A stretch of 64,000 nt of DNA from positions 124,001 through 188,000 of the forward strand of contig NZ_STGL01000005.1 of the NCBI RefSeq assembly GCF_004919085.1, in the 5' to 3' direction. The notes beneath the pieces are model-generated. The model ran no database searches. It was not told the origin of the DNA and worked only from the letters and a program-made list of their open reading frames with translations. The DNA is from Nocardioides sp. GY 10127 (GTDB lineage: Bacteria; Actinomycetota; Actinomycetes; Propionibacteriales; Nocardioidaceae). The translations under genes and the position numbers were made by a program. Shown here one piece after another: positions 8,132-17,053 of the stretch; the stretch's first letter is position 1; each line of letters starts with the position of its first letter.

Positions 8132-8982
8132 TGGGCCGCTTCCACCGTCACGACGACGGCACCGTCCACGAGCACGACCACGAGGACTCCCACGACCACT
8201 CCCACGGGGAGCACGGGGACCACGGGCACGCCTCCGCCGCCGACTCCGAGCACGGCGACCACTCGGCCTACGAGACCGGCACCGAGCGCGTCGAGGTGCT
8301 CGAGCGGATCTTCGGCGAGAACGACCTCGCGGCCGCCGAGAACCGCACCGCCTTCGACGCGGCCGGCGTCACCGTCGTCAACCTCATGTCCTCCCCGGGC
8401 GCGGGCAAGACCTCGATCCTCGAGCGGACGCTGGAGCACCTCCAGTCCGCCGGCACCCGCGCCGGCGTCGTGGAGGGCGACATCGAGACCTCCATCGACG
8501 CGGACCGCCTCGCCGGCTTCGGCGCGCAGATCTCGCTGCTCAACACCGGCGACGGCTTCGGCGGCGAGTGCCACCTGGACGCCCCGATGGTGCGCCGGGC
8601 GCTCGACCGGCTCGACCTCGACACCCTCGACCTGCTGATGATCGAGAACGTCGGCAACCTCGTCTGCCCGGCGGAGTTCGACGTCGGGGCGCACCGCTCG
8701 GTGATGGTCTACTCGCTCACCGAGGGCGAGGAGAAGCCGCTGAAGTACCCGGTGATGTTCCGCTCCTGCGAGCTCGTGCTGCTCAACAAGGTCGACCTCG
8801 TGCCCTACCTCGACGCCGACCCCGCCCTCTTCGCCGAGAACCTGCGCCGGGTGAACCCGACCGCGCGGGTCATCGAGGTCTCCGCCCGCACCGGGCAGGG
8901 CCTGGAGGAGTGGTACGCCTGGCTGGCGGAGGCCGGGGTGACGACCGTGACCGAGGGCGAGCCGGTCGGCTCGGGGGCCTGA
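8131..8982 (+). CDS. hypB: Hydrogenase nickel incorporation GTPase HypB
   Basis: A 283-aa SIMIBI-class GTPase. AGGAGG precedes the ATG at 8131. The first 44 residues contain 13 His, a nickel-storage tail. The P-loop is SSPGAGKTS (GAGKT at 90-94), followed by EGDIETSIDADR, the metal-site motif GGECHLDAPMV, the segment IENVGNLVCPAEFD and the base-specificity motif NKVDL. It drives GTP-dependent Ni delivery from HypA to the hydrogenase precursor. The product is complete and close to family length. The longer open frame that begins inside hypA is an artefact. Its stop is two bases before the next start. Confidence 0.96.
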   Translation: MGRFHRHDDGTVHEHDHEDSHDHSHGEHGDHGHASAADSEHGDHSAYETGTERVEVLERIFGENDLAAAENRTAFDAAGVTVVNLMSSPGAGKTSILERTLEHLQSAGTRAGVVEGDIETSIDADRLAGFGAQISLLNTGDGFGGECHLDAPMVRRALDRLDLDTLDLLMIENVGNLVCPAEFDVGAHRSVMVYSLTEGEEKPLKYPVMFRSCELVLLNKVDLVPYLDADPALFAENLRRVNPTARVIEVSARTGQGLEEWYAWLAEAGVTTVTEGEPVGSGA

Positions 8983-8984
8983 GG

Positions 8985-9860
8985 GTGGCCGTCCCGCGGA
9001 TCGACCAGGCCGACGGCGTCCTCGGGTTCGGCTGGACGACGCCCACCGGCGAGCCCGCCCGGCTGGCCGACCTGCTGGCGCTGCCGGACGCCGAGCCGCA
9101 CCGCTGGCTGCCGACCCACCTCGAGGCGCTGGACGACGTGCTCATCGCCGTCACCGGCGCCCTCGGCGAGGTGCTCGGCGGCGGCCGCGCGCCGCGTCCC
9201 GAGGAGCGCGAGGACCTGGCGGCCGCCTACGTGGCGCTCGACCGGGCGGTGCTCGAGTACGCGCGGGCGGCCGAGGCCGCCGACGTCCTGGGTGTGCCCC
9301 GGGACCTGCGCGCCGGGCAGATCCTCGGCACCGCCCACCTGGTGGGGGTCCGGGCCCGGTACTGCCTCGGCCTCGCGGGGGTCCCCCCGTTCGAGGGCGA
9401 GCTCGACACCCCGGGGCCGGGCATGGTCGGCGGGTTCGCCGGCCTGCACCGCGTCGACGACGCCCAGCCCTGGCGGGGTGCCCGCTGGCTGGTCGTGACC
9501 GAGGACGGCCGGCGCCTCCCGGCGTCCCTCTCGATGCTGCTGCACGACTCCTCGGGGGTCGACAAGGAGGCCACCCTGCGCGAGCACCGCGAGGCGCTGG
9601 CGCAGGTCACCGAGGCCGTGGACGGCGCCCCGGGCTCCCCCGGCGGGGTGCCGCGCGGCGGGGAGCTGGAGGCGGCGGGCGCCGTCGACTGGCTGCTGTT
9701 CGACTGGGTGATGGCCCACCGGGAGTCGGAGTCCGGGGCCGGCGTGGAGATCCGCAGCGGGAAGGTCGAGGACGCGACGATGATCGTCGCCGCCGCGGCC
9801 GCCTCCGTGGCGGTGCGCGCCCGGTTCGACCCCGCCCTCCTGCCCCTTGCGAGCCAGTAG
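8985..9860 (+). CDS. Unknown 291-aa protein, last gene of the AraC-hypAB operon
   Basis: The GTG at 8985 begins two bases after the hypB stop, so the gene is tightly coupled to hypB. I do not recognise the family. The product has no Cys-pair motif, signal peptide or membrane helix. It opens with VAVPRIDQADGVLGFGWTTPTG and holds a helical region with RAGQILGTAHLVGVRARYC around residue 110. A middle beta-rich part (RWLVVTEDGRRLPASLSMLL) and a C-terminal helix bundle follow. Position argues for a hydrogenase-maturation or regulatory role; nothing in the sequence proves it. Third-position GC matches its neighbours, so it is native to the locus. Confidence 0.75.
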   Translation: MAVPRIDQADGVLGFGWTTPTGEPARLADLLALPDAEPHRWLPTHLEALDDVLIAVTGALGEVLGGGRAPRPEEREDLAAAYVALDRAVLEYARAAEAADVLGVPRDLRAGQILGTAHLVGVRARYCLGLAGVPPFEGELDTPGPGMVGGFAGLHRVDDAQPWRGARWLVVTEDGRRLPASLSMLLHDSSGVDKEATLREHREALAQVTEAVDGAPGSPGGVPRGGELEAAGAVDWLLFDWVMAHRESESGAGVEIRSGKVEDATMIVAAAAASVAVRARFDPALLPLASQ

Positions 9861-9977
9861 GGCGGGGTCCGCGGACTGCCGCTATCCGCTCCGTCATCGA
9901 GGGTGCGCCGCGGCCGGCGGGGCGCCCGGGAATTGTTCAGGCACCCGCGCGCGGGAGCAACAACTCCCTCCGGCGGG

Positions 9978-10553
9978 TCAGAACCCGCCCGGGCCGCCGC
10001 CGGGGCCGCCGGGACCGCCCCCGTGGCCGCCGGGTCCACCGGGGCCGCCGCCGAAGCCGCCCGGCCCACCGAAGCCACCGGGCCCCCCGAACCCCCCGAA
10101 GCCACGCCCGAACCCGCCGCCACCGAACCAGCCCAGGTCCCAGAAGGGGCGCCGGTGGTGCTCGAAGAGCGCCTCGAACAGCGCGGAGCCGACGACGCCG
10201 AGCGCGAGGCCGGCGAAGAGGCCACCCATCACGGAGCGCTTGTCGCTGCCGAGCACCCGCTCGAGCGTGCCGGGGTTGCGCATCTCGGTGCGGGTGGCCA
10301 CGCGGGCCAGGGCGCGCGGGTCGTCGCTGAGCTGGGCACGCTCGGCGGGGGTGATCTCGTCGCTCAGCGCCACCAGGACCTGCTGGCGCTGGTCCGGGGT
10401 CAGCCGGGCGAAGGCCTCGGCGTGGGCCTGCTCGATCTCCTCCGGCGGCGCGGTGCGCAGGACGTAGCGGTACCGCTCGATCGCGGCCTGGTCGGACGAA
10501 CCGCCGTCACCGCCGTAGGCGCCGTAGCCGGTGCTGGAGTACGTGCTTGCCAT
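9978..10553 (-). CDS. Conserved-type hypothetical protein with Gly/Pro-rich tail
   Basis: A 191-aa protein behind a perfect AGGAGG five bases before the ATG. Residues of about 20-110 are helical and acidic, with APPEEIEQAHAEAFARLTPDQR and EITPAERAQL, motifs seen in actinobacterial hypothetical proteins. A hydrophobic Ala/Gly segment near residue 125-140 (GGLFAGLALGVVGSALFEALF) could be one membrane helix. The last 50 residues are almost only Gly, Pro and Phe (FGGPGGFGG repeats), a low-complexity tail. It converges with the hydrogenase operon at 9860. No function can be assigned. A palindrome CCCGCGCGCGGG at 9944-9955 lies between the two convergent genes. Confidence 0.72.
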   Translation of the reverse strand: MASTYSSTGYGAYGGDGGSSDQAAIERYRYVLRTAPPEEIEQAHAEAFARLTPDQRQQVLVALSDEITPAERAQLSDDPRALARVATRTEMRNPGTLERVLGSDKRSVMGGLFAGLALGVVGSALFEALFEHHRRPFWDLGWFGGGGFGRGFGGFGGPGGFGGPGGFGGGPGGPGGHGGGPGGPGGGPGGF

Positions 10554-10689
10554 GGGAACCTCCTGTGCTGGGTTCCCTCCACGGTGGCGCGGGGGCTCGT
10601 CGGCGGGCCGTGCCGGCCGTGTGCGGTCGCTGTGGGGCCGCGGGGCCTCCGGCGCTCCCGGTGGCTCGGGCTCGGGCGGCCCCGGAGGC

Positions 10690-11580
10690 TCAGGCCTCGG
10701 CGGCGGCGGAGAAGAACCGCCAGGCGGCCTCGCCGGTGTCGAGCGCCCGGTTCGTGGCGCCCATCTTCCGGAAGGCCCGGACCCGCAGGTTCGGCACCGA
10801 GTGCCCGCCGCCGTGGACGCTGAGCAGCGACACCGGCGGGCGGCCGTCCTGGCGCCAGGAGAGGTGCTGGACCGAGGTCGCCCCGTCGTCCGCGAGGCTC
10901 GTCTCGGTGGCCGAGGAGCTGATGCCGTTGCGCCAGACCCAGTAGGAGCTCGAGTCCTGCACCGAGAGGTTCTCGCCGCGGGCCTGGCCGAAGAGGGTGG
11001 CCACGCCGCCGGCGTACGGCACGACGGGGTCGTGGGTGCCGTGGACCATGAGGACCGGCACGGGGACCTCGCGGTCGTCGAGGTCGAGGTTGTCGGCCAC
11101 CGGGAGCGTCGCGCCGATGAGGGCCACGCCGTGGGCGAGGTCCGGACGCTCGAAGGCGAGCGTGCTGGCCAGCATGCCGCCGTTGGAGAAGCCGGTGACG
11201 TAGGTGCGGGCCCGGTCGACGCCGGTGCGGGCCACCAGGTCGTCGATGACGTCGGAGACGAACGAGACGTCGTCCACGCCGTCGCCGCGGTCCTTGGCCG
11301 GGCTGCTGATCCGGCCGTCCACCCACAGGCCCTCGATCGCGTCGGGGTAGGCGACGACGACGCCGTGGCGCTGGGCCAGGTCGTCGAAGGTGCCGCCGGA
11401 GAACTGCCGGAACGAGTCGCCGTCCATCAGCGAGCCGTGGAGCACGACCATCGCCGCGGCGCCCGGGCGGACGTCGGCGGGGCGGACGACCCGGTAGGAG
11501 CGACGTCGCCCGCCGGAGAGGAGGTCGACCCGCTCGGTGACGGGTGCGGGCTGCTCGGGGGTGACGGCGAGGGCGGACAT
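10690..11580 (-). CDS. PHB depolymerase / LpqC-like alpha/beta-hydrolase esterase
   Basis: A 296-aa alpha/beta hydrolase of the polyhydroxybutyrate-depolymerase (esterase PHB) family. The oxyanion segment is VVLHGSLMDG, the nucleophile elbow is GFSNGGMLAS (Ser near residue 130), the Asp region is MVHGTHDPVVPYAGG, and the catalytic His is in VHGGGHSVP near residue 255. These enzymes release 3-hydroxyacids or feruloyl-type acids from esters. No signal peptide is visible, so it is probably cytoplasmic. The ATG at 11580 has AGGAGGCCC upstream. The 255 bp beyond it, up to catC, include an unusually AT-richer stretch at 11680-11760 that may hold its promoter; I saw no other signal there. Confidence 0.82.
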   Translation of the reverse strand: MSALAVTPEQPAPVTERVDLLSGGRRRSYRVVRPADVRPGAAAMVVLHGSLMDGDSFRQFSGGTFDDLAQRHGVVVAYPDAIEGLWVDGRISSPAKDRGDGVDDVSFVSDVIDDLVARTGVDRARTYVTGFSNGGMLASTLAFERPDLAHGVALIGATLPVADNLDLDDREVPVPVLMVHGTHDPVVPYAGGVATLFGQARGENLSVQDSSSYWVWRNGISSSATETSLADDGATSVQHLSWRQDGRPPVSLLSVHGGGHSVPNLRVRAFRKMGATNRALDTGEAAWRFFSAAAEA

Positions 11581-11835
11581 CTGGGCCTCCTGGACGGGAC
11601 GGACGGCCCTGGCGGTCGTCCGTGAAGGACAACCGACACCCTGCCCGGGTCCTGCCCGGTTCGCACCGTCTCCCTGGTCACACTCCGAACCGAATGGAGC
11701 GATCCAATCCGTTATGCGGACGGAAACCGGACGGTCGCGAACGGAAGTCGTTCATGCGCCCCAGGTCACACCGCGCCTGACGGCCTCCCCTCCCCCGGTG
11801 GCCGGGCGGCTGGCGCCTCCGGGGCGGCCGGGGGC

Positions 11836-12111
11836 TCAGATCGCGGAGGGGTGCGTGGCGAGCGCCGTGACCTCGATGTCCATGTACGGAAAGAGCGGGA
11901 GGCCCCAGATCACGTCGTTGAGCGCGTCGCCGTCGGGCACGTCGAAGACCGAGAGGTTCGAGTAGGTGCCGGCGATTCGCCACAGGTGGCGCCACGTCCC
12001 GGCCCGCTGGAGCTCCTGGGCGTAGGCCTTCTCGCGGGCGACGGTGTCGGCGCGGACCTCGGGGTCGAGGTCGTGGGGGATGTTCACGGTCATCGTCACC
12101 GCGAAGAGCAC
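11836..12111 (-). CDS. catC: Muconolactone delta-isomerase
   Basis: A 91-aa enzyme converting muconolactone to 3-oxoadipate enol-lactone. The product matches CatC over its whole length: LFAVTMTVNIPHDLDPEV at the start, EKAYAQELQRAGTWRHLWRIAG in the middle and GLPLFPYMDIEVTALATHPSAI at the end. I chose the GTG at 12111 since AGGAG lies six bases upstream; the longer frame adds only a Pro/Thr-rich stretch. It is the distal gene of a leftward LysR-catB-catA-catC run, but it is separated from catA by 466 bp filled with palindromic repeats. It may therefore be read from its own promoter or from a processed transcript. Confidence 0.93.
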   Translation of the reverse strand: MLFAVTMTVNIPHDLDPEVRADTVAREKAYAQELQRAGTWRHLWRIAGTYSNLSVFDVPDGDALNDVIWGLPLFPYMDIEVTALATHPSAI

Positions 12112-12120
12112 GGGTTCTCC

Positions 12121-12475
12121 TGATGGGGTCGGGGTCGGGGTCGGGTCCGGGTGGCGTTCGGTCCTCGTCGTCACGTGGACCCAACGCCCGGGGTGCGCCG
12201 AGGTTGGCTCTCTGACCTGCGCAGATGCGGGGCAGGTGGCGGGAGGCAGCGGGTTCGGTCCTCATGGAGGACGGTTTCGGGTGGCGTTCGGTCCTCGTCG
12301 GCACGAGGACCCAACGCCCACACGTTCGGTCCCAGTGGGCACGAGGACCGAACACCCAGGGTTCGCCGAGGCTGCAGTCAGGTCAGCCTTCTGACCTGCG
12401 CAGATGCGGGGCGGGTGGGTGGAGGCGGCGGGTTCGGTCCTCGTGGAGGACGGTTCCGGGGACTGCTGGCCCGCC
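12121..12475. repeat. Palindromic repeat cluster, GTTCGGTCCTC family (five copies)
   Basis: This fills most of the 466-bp gap between catA and catC. Copies of GTTCGGTCCTC or GTTCGGTCCCA start at 12156, 12253, 12286, 12324 and 12432. Several are followed by their inverse (ACGAGGACCGAAC or ACGAGGACCCAAC), giving hairpins, as at 12286-12315 and 12324-12353. A linked motif ACCTGCGCAGATGCGGGGC occurs at 12215 and 12394. The blocks around those two copies are near-duplicates about 179 bp apart. The same two motifs make up the array at 44.6-45.1 kb. I see no coding sense here. Confidence 0.85.
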
Positions 12476-12540
12476 CCGCAGGCACGTGCGGGGCGGGCCG
12501 GTGGCCGGCGAGAGGTGCCGGCCGGGCCTGGTGCAGCGCA

Positions 12541-13453
<913 letters not shown>

Positions 13454-13457
13454 TCAC

Positions 13458-13473
13458 CCGGGGACGTCCCCGG
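13458..13473. promoter_or_regulatory. Perfect 16-bp palindrome between catB and catA
   Basis: CCGGGGACGTCCCCGG is centred 31 bp before the catA start codon, between catB and catA. It could be a protein-binding site or a transcript hairpin guarding the catA ribosome binding site. A tandem GGTGGCGGTGCGCCT repeat follows at about 13486-13525. Function is unknown. Confidence 0.4.
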
Positions 13474-13586
13474 TGACGTGGGTGGAGGCGGTGCGCCTGG
13501 TGGCGGTGCGCCTCGGTGGCGGTGCTGCTGGTGTGGCTGCGGTGCTCGTGTGCTGGTGGCGTGCTGGGACTGCGGCGGTGCCGTGG

Positions 13587-14690
13587 TCAGGTGTCCTGGC
13601 GGTAGCGGGCGAGCTGCTGCTCGTCGACCTCGACGCCCAGGCCCGGCCCCTGCGGGACGCGGAGGGCGCCGCCCTCGATGACGAGCGGCTCCGCCAGGAG
13701 GTCGTCGCTCATGTCGAGGAAGTTGGAGAGCTCGGCCGGACGCCGGGCGCTCAGCTCGTGCGCGGCGCCGAACGCGGCGGTGGCGACCGTGCCGAGCTGG
13801 GTGTCGATCTGGTTGCCCATCACGACCTCGACCCCGAGGCCCTCGCAGAGTCCGAGGACGCGCTGGCTGGTGGTGAAGCCGGTGCGGGCCGTCTTGATCG
13901 AGATGCCGTTCGCGGCGCCGGCGAGCAGCTCGCGGGTGATCTCCGCGGGCGTCGTGGCCGACTCGTCGGCGAACTGCGGGATGGTCGCCTGCTGGGTGAG
14001 CCAGCGGCGGCCGAGCACGTCGTCGGCGGGGCACAGCTCCTCGGCCATGGTGAGGCCGAGGTCGTCCATGGCGCGCAGGGCCTGCGCGGCCTCGGCCGGG
14101 GTCCAGCCGCGGTTGCCGTCGACGTAGAGCTCGACGTCGTCGCCGAGCGCCGTGCGCAGCGCCCGGACGGCGTCCGTGTCCTGTCGCCACGGCCGGCGGC
14201 CCACCTTCACCTTGAAGGCGGTGACGCCGTGCAGGTCGCGCATGCGCTCGGCGTCCTCGACCATCCGCGCGGCCGGGGCGAAGCCGACCATGTGCGAGAC
14301 GCGCAGCCGGTCGGTGAACCCGCCGAGCAGCTCGCTGACGGAGACCCCGAGGGTGCGGCCGAGCGCGTCCCACAGGGCGATGTCGACGGCCGCCTTGGCG
14401 ACCGGGTTGCCGACCGTGCGGTGCAGCCGGGCCCGGGCGGTCTCGCGCTCGAGCACGCTCAGCCCGGTGACCTGCGGGGCGAAGATCCCGGTGACGGCCG
14501 CGACCACGGAGGCCTGCGTCTCGCCGTAGGTGAACGGCCGCGGCGGGGCGTCGGCGGTGCCGACGACGCCGTCGTCGGTGTGCACCCGGACGAGCACGTG
14601 CTCGGCGGCGTGCACCTCCCCCGAGGCGAAGCGCAGCGGCTTGCGGTAGGCGACGGAGTACGGGATCGCCTCGACCGCGGTGATCTTCAT
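13587..14690 (-). CDS. catB: Muconate cycloisomerase
   Basis: A 367-aa enolase-superfamily enzyme turning cis,cis-muconate into muconolactone. Catalytic Lys pair K160-x-K162 (FKVKVG) and K266 (SIKTARTG) flank the metal ligands D191 (YVDGNRGW), E217/E218 (AEELCP) and D242 (ADESA). Length and domain order (capping domain then barrel) are normal. The ATG at 14690 has no convincing Shine-Dalgarno sequence, so translation may be leaderless or the transcript may start close by. An inverted repeat at 14711-14744 lies just upstream. It is the first enzyme gene of the cat run, 89 bp after the LysR gene. Confidence 0.94.
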   Translation of the reverse strand: MKITAVEAIPYSVAYRKPLRFASGEVHAAEHVLVRVHTDDGVVGTADAPPRPFTYGETQASVVAAVTGIFAPQVTGLSVLERETARARLHRTVGNPVAKAAVDIALWDALGRTLGVSVSELLGGFTDRLRVSHMVGFAPAARMVEDAERMRDLHGVTAFKVKVGRRPWRQDTDAVRALRTALGDDVELYVDGNRGWTPAEAAQALRAMDDLGLTMAEELCPADDVLGRRWLTQQATIPQFADESATTPAEITRELLAGAANGISIKTARTGFTTSQRVLGLCEGLGVEVVMGNQIDTQLGTVATAAFGAAHELSARRPAELSNFLDMSDDLLAEPLVIEGGALRVPQGPGLGVEVDEQQLARYRQDT

Positions 14691-14710
14691 GTGGGGAGAC
14701 TCACACGACT

Positions 14711-14744
14711 ATCGAGACGAGGGAAGGACTCGTTGCGTCTCGAT
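14711..14744. promoter_or_regulatory. Inverted repeat upstream of catB, likely LysR-type operator
   Basis: Arms ATCGAGACG (14711-14719) and CGTCTCGAT (14736-14744) are perfect inverse copies 16 bp apart, lying 21 bp before the catB ATG and 36 bp after the LysR stop. A LysR-type activator of the CatR/CatM kind would be expected to bind such a dyad. The close position relative to catB suggests it overlaps the core promoter. Confidence 0.55.
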
Positions 14745-14779
14745 CATGACTCCTAGCCTCTCGTTGCAGGTGGCGGCCG

Positions 14780-15742
14780 TCACATCGCGGCGGAATCTTC
14801 CGCGGAATCCCCCGCTGGAGCTCCCGCGGGACCCCCGCCGGTCCCCGGCCGACGCGAGCGATCGGCGACGACGGTCCGGACGACGTCCAGGACCCTGCGC
14901 ACGACCGGCGAGGCCTCCCCCGCCCGGTGCGCGACCGCGAGCTCCACGTCCGCGGAGGCCGCCACGAGGGGCCGGTAGGTGGCCCCGGTGATCCGCAGGT
15001 GCTGCACCGACTCCGGCACCAGCGCCACGCCCAGGCCGGCCGCGACGAACGAGACCAGCGTGGACGTCTCGGCCACCTCGGCGCCGTGCGGCGAGAAGCC
15101 GGCCTCCTGGCACGCGGCCTGCACCGCGTCGTGCACCACCGAGCGCTGGTGGCTGGGGTAGGTGACGAACGGGTCCTCGGCCAGCGCGGCCAGGTCGACC
15201 CGCCCGTGCCCGGCCAGCCTGTGGGTCTCGGGCAGGACGACGACCAGCCGCTCGCGCCGCAGGGGGTGCACCTCGATCCCCGGGTCACCGACGGGCGGGC
15301 GCAGCAGCCCGACGTCCAGGTCGTGCCCGAGCAGGCCCTGGACCTGTCGCGGGGTGAGCAGCTCGCCACGCAGGTCGGCCTCCACCCCGGGCAACCGCGA
15401 GCGCAGGGCCCGGCTGATCGCGGGCAGCAGCTCGTAGGTGGCCGAGCCGGTGAACCCGATCGAGACCCGGCCCACCATCCCGCCGGCCACGAGCGCGGCC
15501 TCCTCGTTCGCCGCCTCGACCCGGGCCAGGACGTCCCGCGCCCGCTCGAGGTAGCGCTGCCCCGCGGGGGTCAGCTCGACCCGCCGCGAGGTCCGCTCGA
15601 GCAGCCGCACCCCCAGCTCGGCCTCGAGCTGCTTGATCTGCTGGCTCAGCGGCGGCTGGGCCATGTGCAGCCGCTCCGCGGCCCGCCCGAAGTGGCACTC
15701 CTCCGCGACCGCGACGAAGTACCGCAGGTGGCGCAGCTCCAT
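14780..15742 (-). CDS. LysR-family regulator of the cat genes (CatR/CatM-like)
   Basis: A 320-aa LysR regulator. The N-terminal winged helix reads LRYFVAVAEECHFGRAAERLHMAQPPLSQQIKQLE in short pieces and is typical of the BenM/CatM/CatR branch. The substrate-binding domain spans residues of about 90-295, and the last 25 residues are a Gly/Ala/Pro tail. It lies directly upstream of catB in the same direction, whereas catR genes are more often divergent, so it may be co-transcribed with catB or control a promoter in the 89-bp gap. By family, cis,cis-muconate would be the inducer; that is inference. Confidence 0.88.
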   Translation of the reverse strand: MELRHLRYFVAVAEECHFGRAAERLHMAQPPLSQQIKQLEAELGVRLLERTSRRVELTPAGQRYLERARDVLARVEAANEEAALVAGGMVGRVSIGFTGSATYELLPAISRALRSRLPGVEADLRGELLTPRQVQGLLGHDLDVGLLRPPVGDPGIEVHPLRRERLVVVLPETHRLAGHGRVDLAALAEDPFVTYPSHQRSVVHDAVQAACQEAGFSPHGAEVAETSTLVSFVAAGLGVALVPESVQHLRITGATYRPLVAASADVELAVAHRAGEASPVVRRVLDVVRTVVADRSRRPGTGGGPAGAPAGDSAEDSAAM

Positions 15743-15810
15743 GGGCGGAGCCTAGAGCGCGCACCGGCGCTCGGGGGGCACTCCGCGCGCGACCGCGGGC
15801 CTGCGAGGGC

Positions 15811-16776
15811 TCAGCCGCGAGCCTGGGAGGGCGGGCAGCCGTAGCGGCGGCGGTGGGCGGCGGCGAACCGGCTGGCGGACGAGAACCCCCAGCGGGCGGC
15901 CACGTCGGAGACGGTGGCGTGCGGGTCGGCCCGCAGGTCGGCGGCCGCCCGGACCAGCCGCACCTCCACGAGGTAGTCGCCGGGGGTGGTGCCCAGCCAG
16001 GTGCGGAACGCCTCCTGGAGCCGCCGCACCGACACCCCGGCCACCTCGGCCATCGCGGCGGCGGTCCAGGCCCGGGCGGGCTCGTCGTGCAGGGCGTCCA
16101 CCACCCGCCGGACGTGCCTCGGCTGGGCCGGCCCCGCGGACGCGCCCGGGCCCGCGCCGTCCGGGAAGACCGTGAGCAGCAGGCCGCTGGCGAGCGCCCC
16201 CGCGAGCTGCTCGCGCACGACGTCCGCCTGGGCGAAGAGGGACGGCTCGCGCAGGTGCGCCGCCAGGCTGAGCGCGAGCTGGCGCCAGGCGCGCCCGGGG
16301 CCGTCGTCGAGCGAGAGCTGGTCGGGCAGGCGGCCCCGCAGGTGCATCCGGTCCAGGCCCACGACCCGCTCGGCCTGCGCCTCGAGCCAGCCGGCGTCGA
16401 GCTTGACGCCGAGCACGGTGCAGGTGGCGTCCCAGTGGGTGATCCGCGAGGGCACGTCGGCCCGGAAGACGGTGGCCTGGCCCGGCATCGAGACCAGGCC
16501 ACCGTGCCGGGCAGTGCTGGCGAGGTGGCCGGTGAGCGGGAGGTTCACCTCGTAGGACGCCGGGTAGTCGCACTCGATCGCGACGTCGGCTCCCCAGCCG
16601 ACCTGCCCCACCACGACGGGGCCGAGGTCGAGCGACGCCAGGGTCAGCCGCGGCTCCGGGCCGCCGCCGAGCACCTGGAGCCGGTGCGGGAAGTAGACCT
16701 GCGCGACCGCCTGGCTGGCGCGGCCCCAGTCGGGGGCGTCGGGTCTCGGCCGCACAGGCATGCGCAGAAGGTACAT
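15811..16776 (-). CDS. AraC-family regulator divergent from gcoAB
   Basis: A regulator of about 320 aa. The start is uncertain: ATG codons at 16794, 16776 and 16761 are in frame. I use 16776 because AGG lies eight bases upstream of it. The N-terminal half resembles the AraC_binding_2 domain ([14 protein letters not shown] and [14 protein letters not shown]). The C-terminal domain has both helix-turn-helix units, [21 protein letters not shown] and [17 protein letters not shown]. It is transcribed away from the guaiacol O-demethylase genes, and AraC regulators commonly accompany gcoAB, so guaiacol-responsive control is likely. Confidence 0.87.
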   Translation of the reverse strand: MYLLRMPVRPRPDAPDWGRASQAVAQVYFPHRLQVLGGGPEPRLTLASLDLGPVVVGQVGWGADVAIECDYPASYEVNLPLTGHLASTARHGGLVSMPGQATVFRADVPSRITHWDATCTVLGVKLDAGWLEAQAERVVGLDRMHLRGRLPDQLSLDDGPGRAWRQLALSLAAHLREPSLFAQADVVREQLAGALASGLLLTVFPDGAGPGASAGPAQPRHVRRVVDALHDEPARAWTAAAMAEVAGVSVRRLQEAFRTWLGTTPGDYLVEVRLVRAAADLRADPHATVSDVAARWGFSSASRFAAAHRRRYGCPPSQARG

Positions 16777-16815
16777 GAGACCTGGGTCACACATCAGCCG
16801 CGCAATCGGTACCTT
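16768..16815. promoter_or_regulatory. Possible operator arms in the AraC-gcoA divergent promoter
   Basis: AAGGTAC at 16768-16774 and its inverse GTACCTT at 16809-16815 are 34 bp apart. They lie at the AraC-proximal end of the 277-bp gap before gcoA and overlap the regulator's start, which would fit autoregulation. Seven-bp arms can arise by chance, so support is weak. I saw nothing else clear in this gap. Confidence 0.25.
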
Positions 16816-17053
16816 CCCGGCGTCATCGGTGTCGCCGGACGCGTCCGGGCGCTCCTACTTTCAGCGCACCGAGCCACCCTCGAGCCGCTCTCGAGCCGGC
16901 TCCCCGGCCTCGTCCAGAGGCCGGACGAGCGTCCCGCCCGCCGTCCTCACCCGGGCCCGACCCGCGCCCCGCGCGCACCGACCCGCGCCCACCGAACCGC
17001 GCCCACGAGACGTCGACGACCGCCGACGACCGCGCCGACGAAGAGGAGTCACC

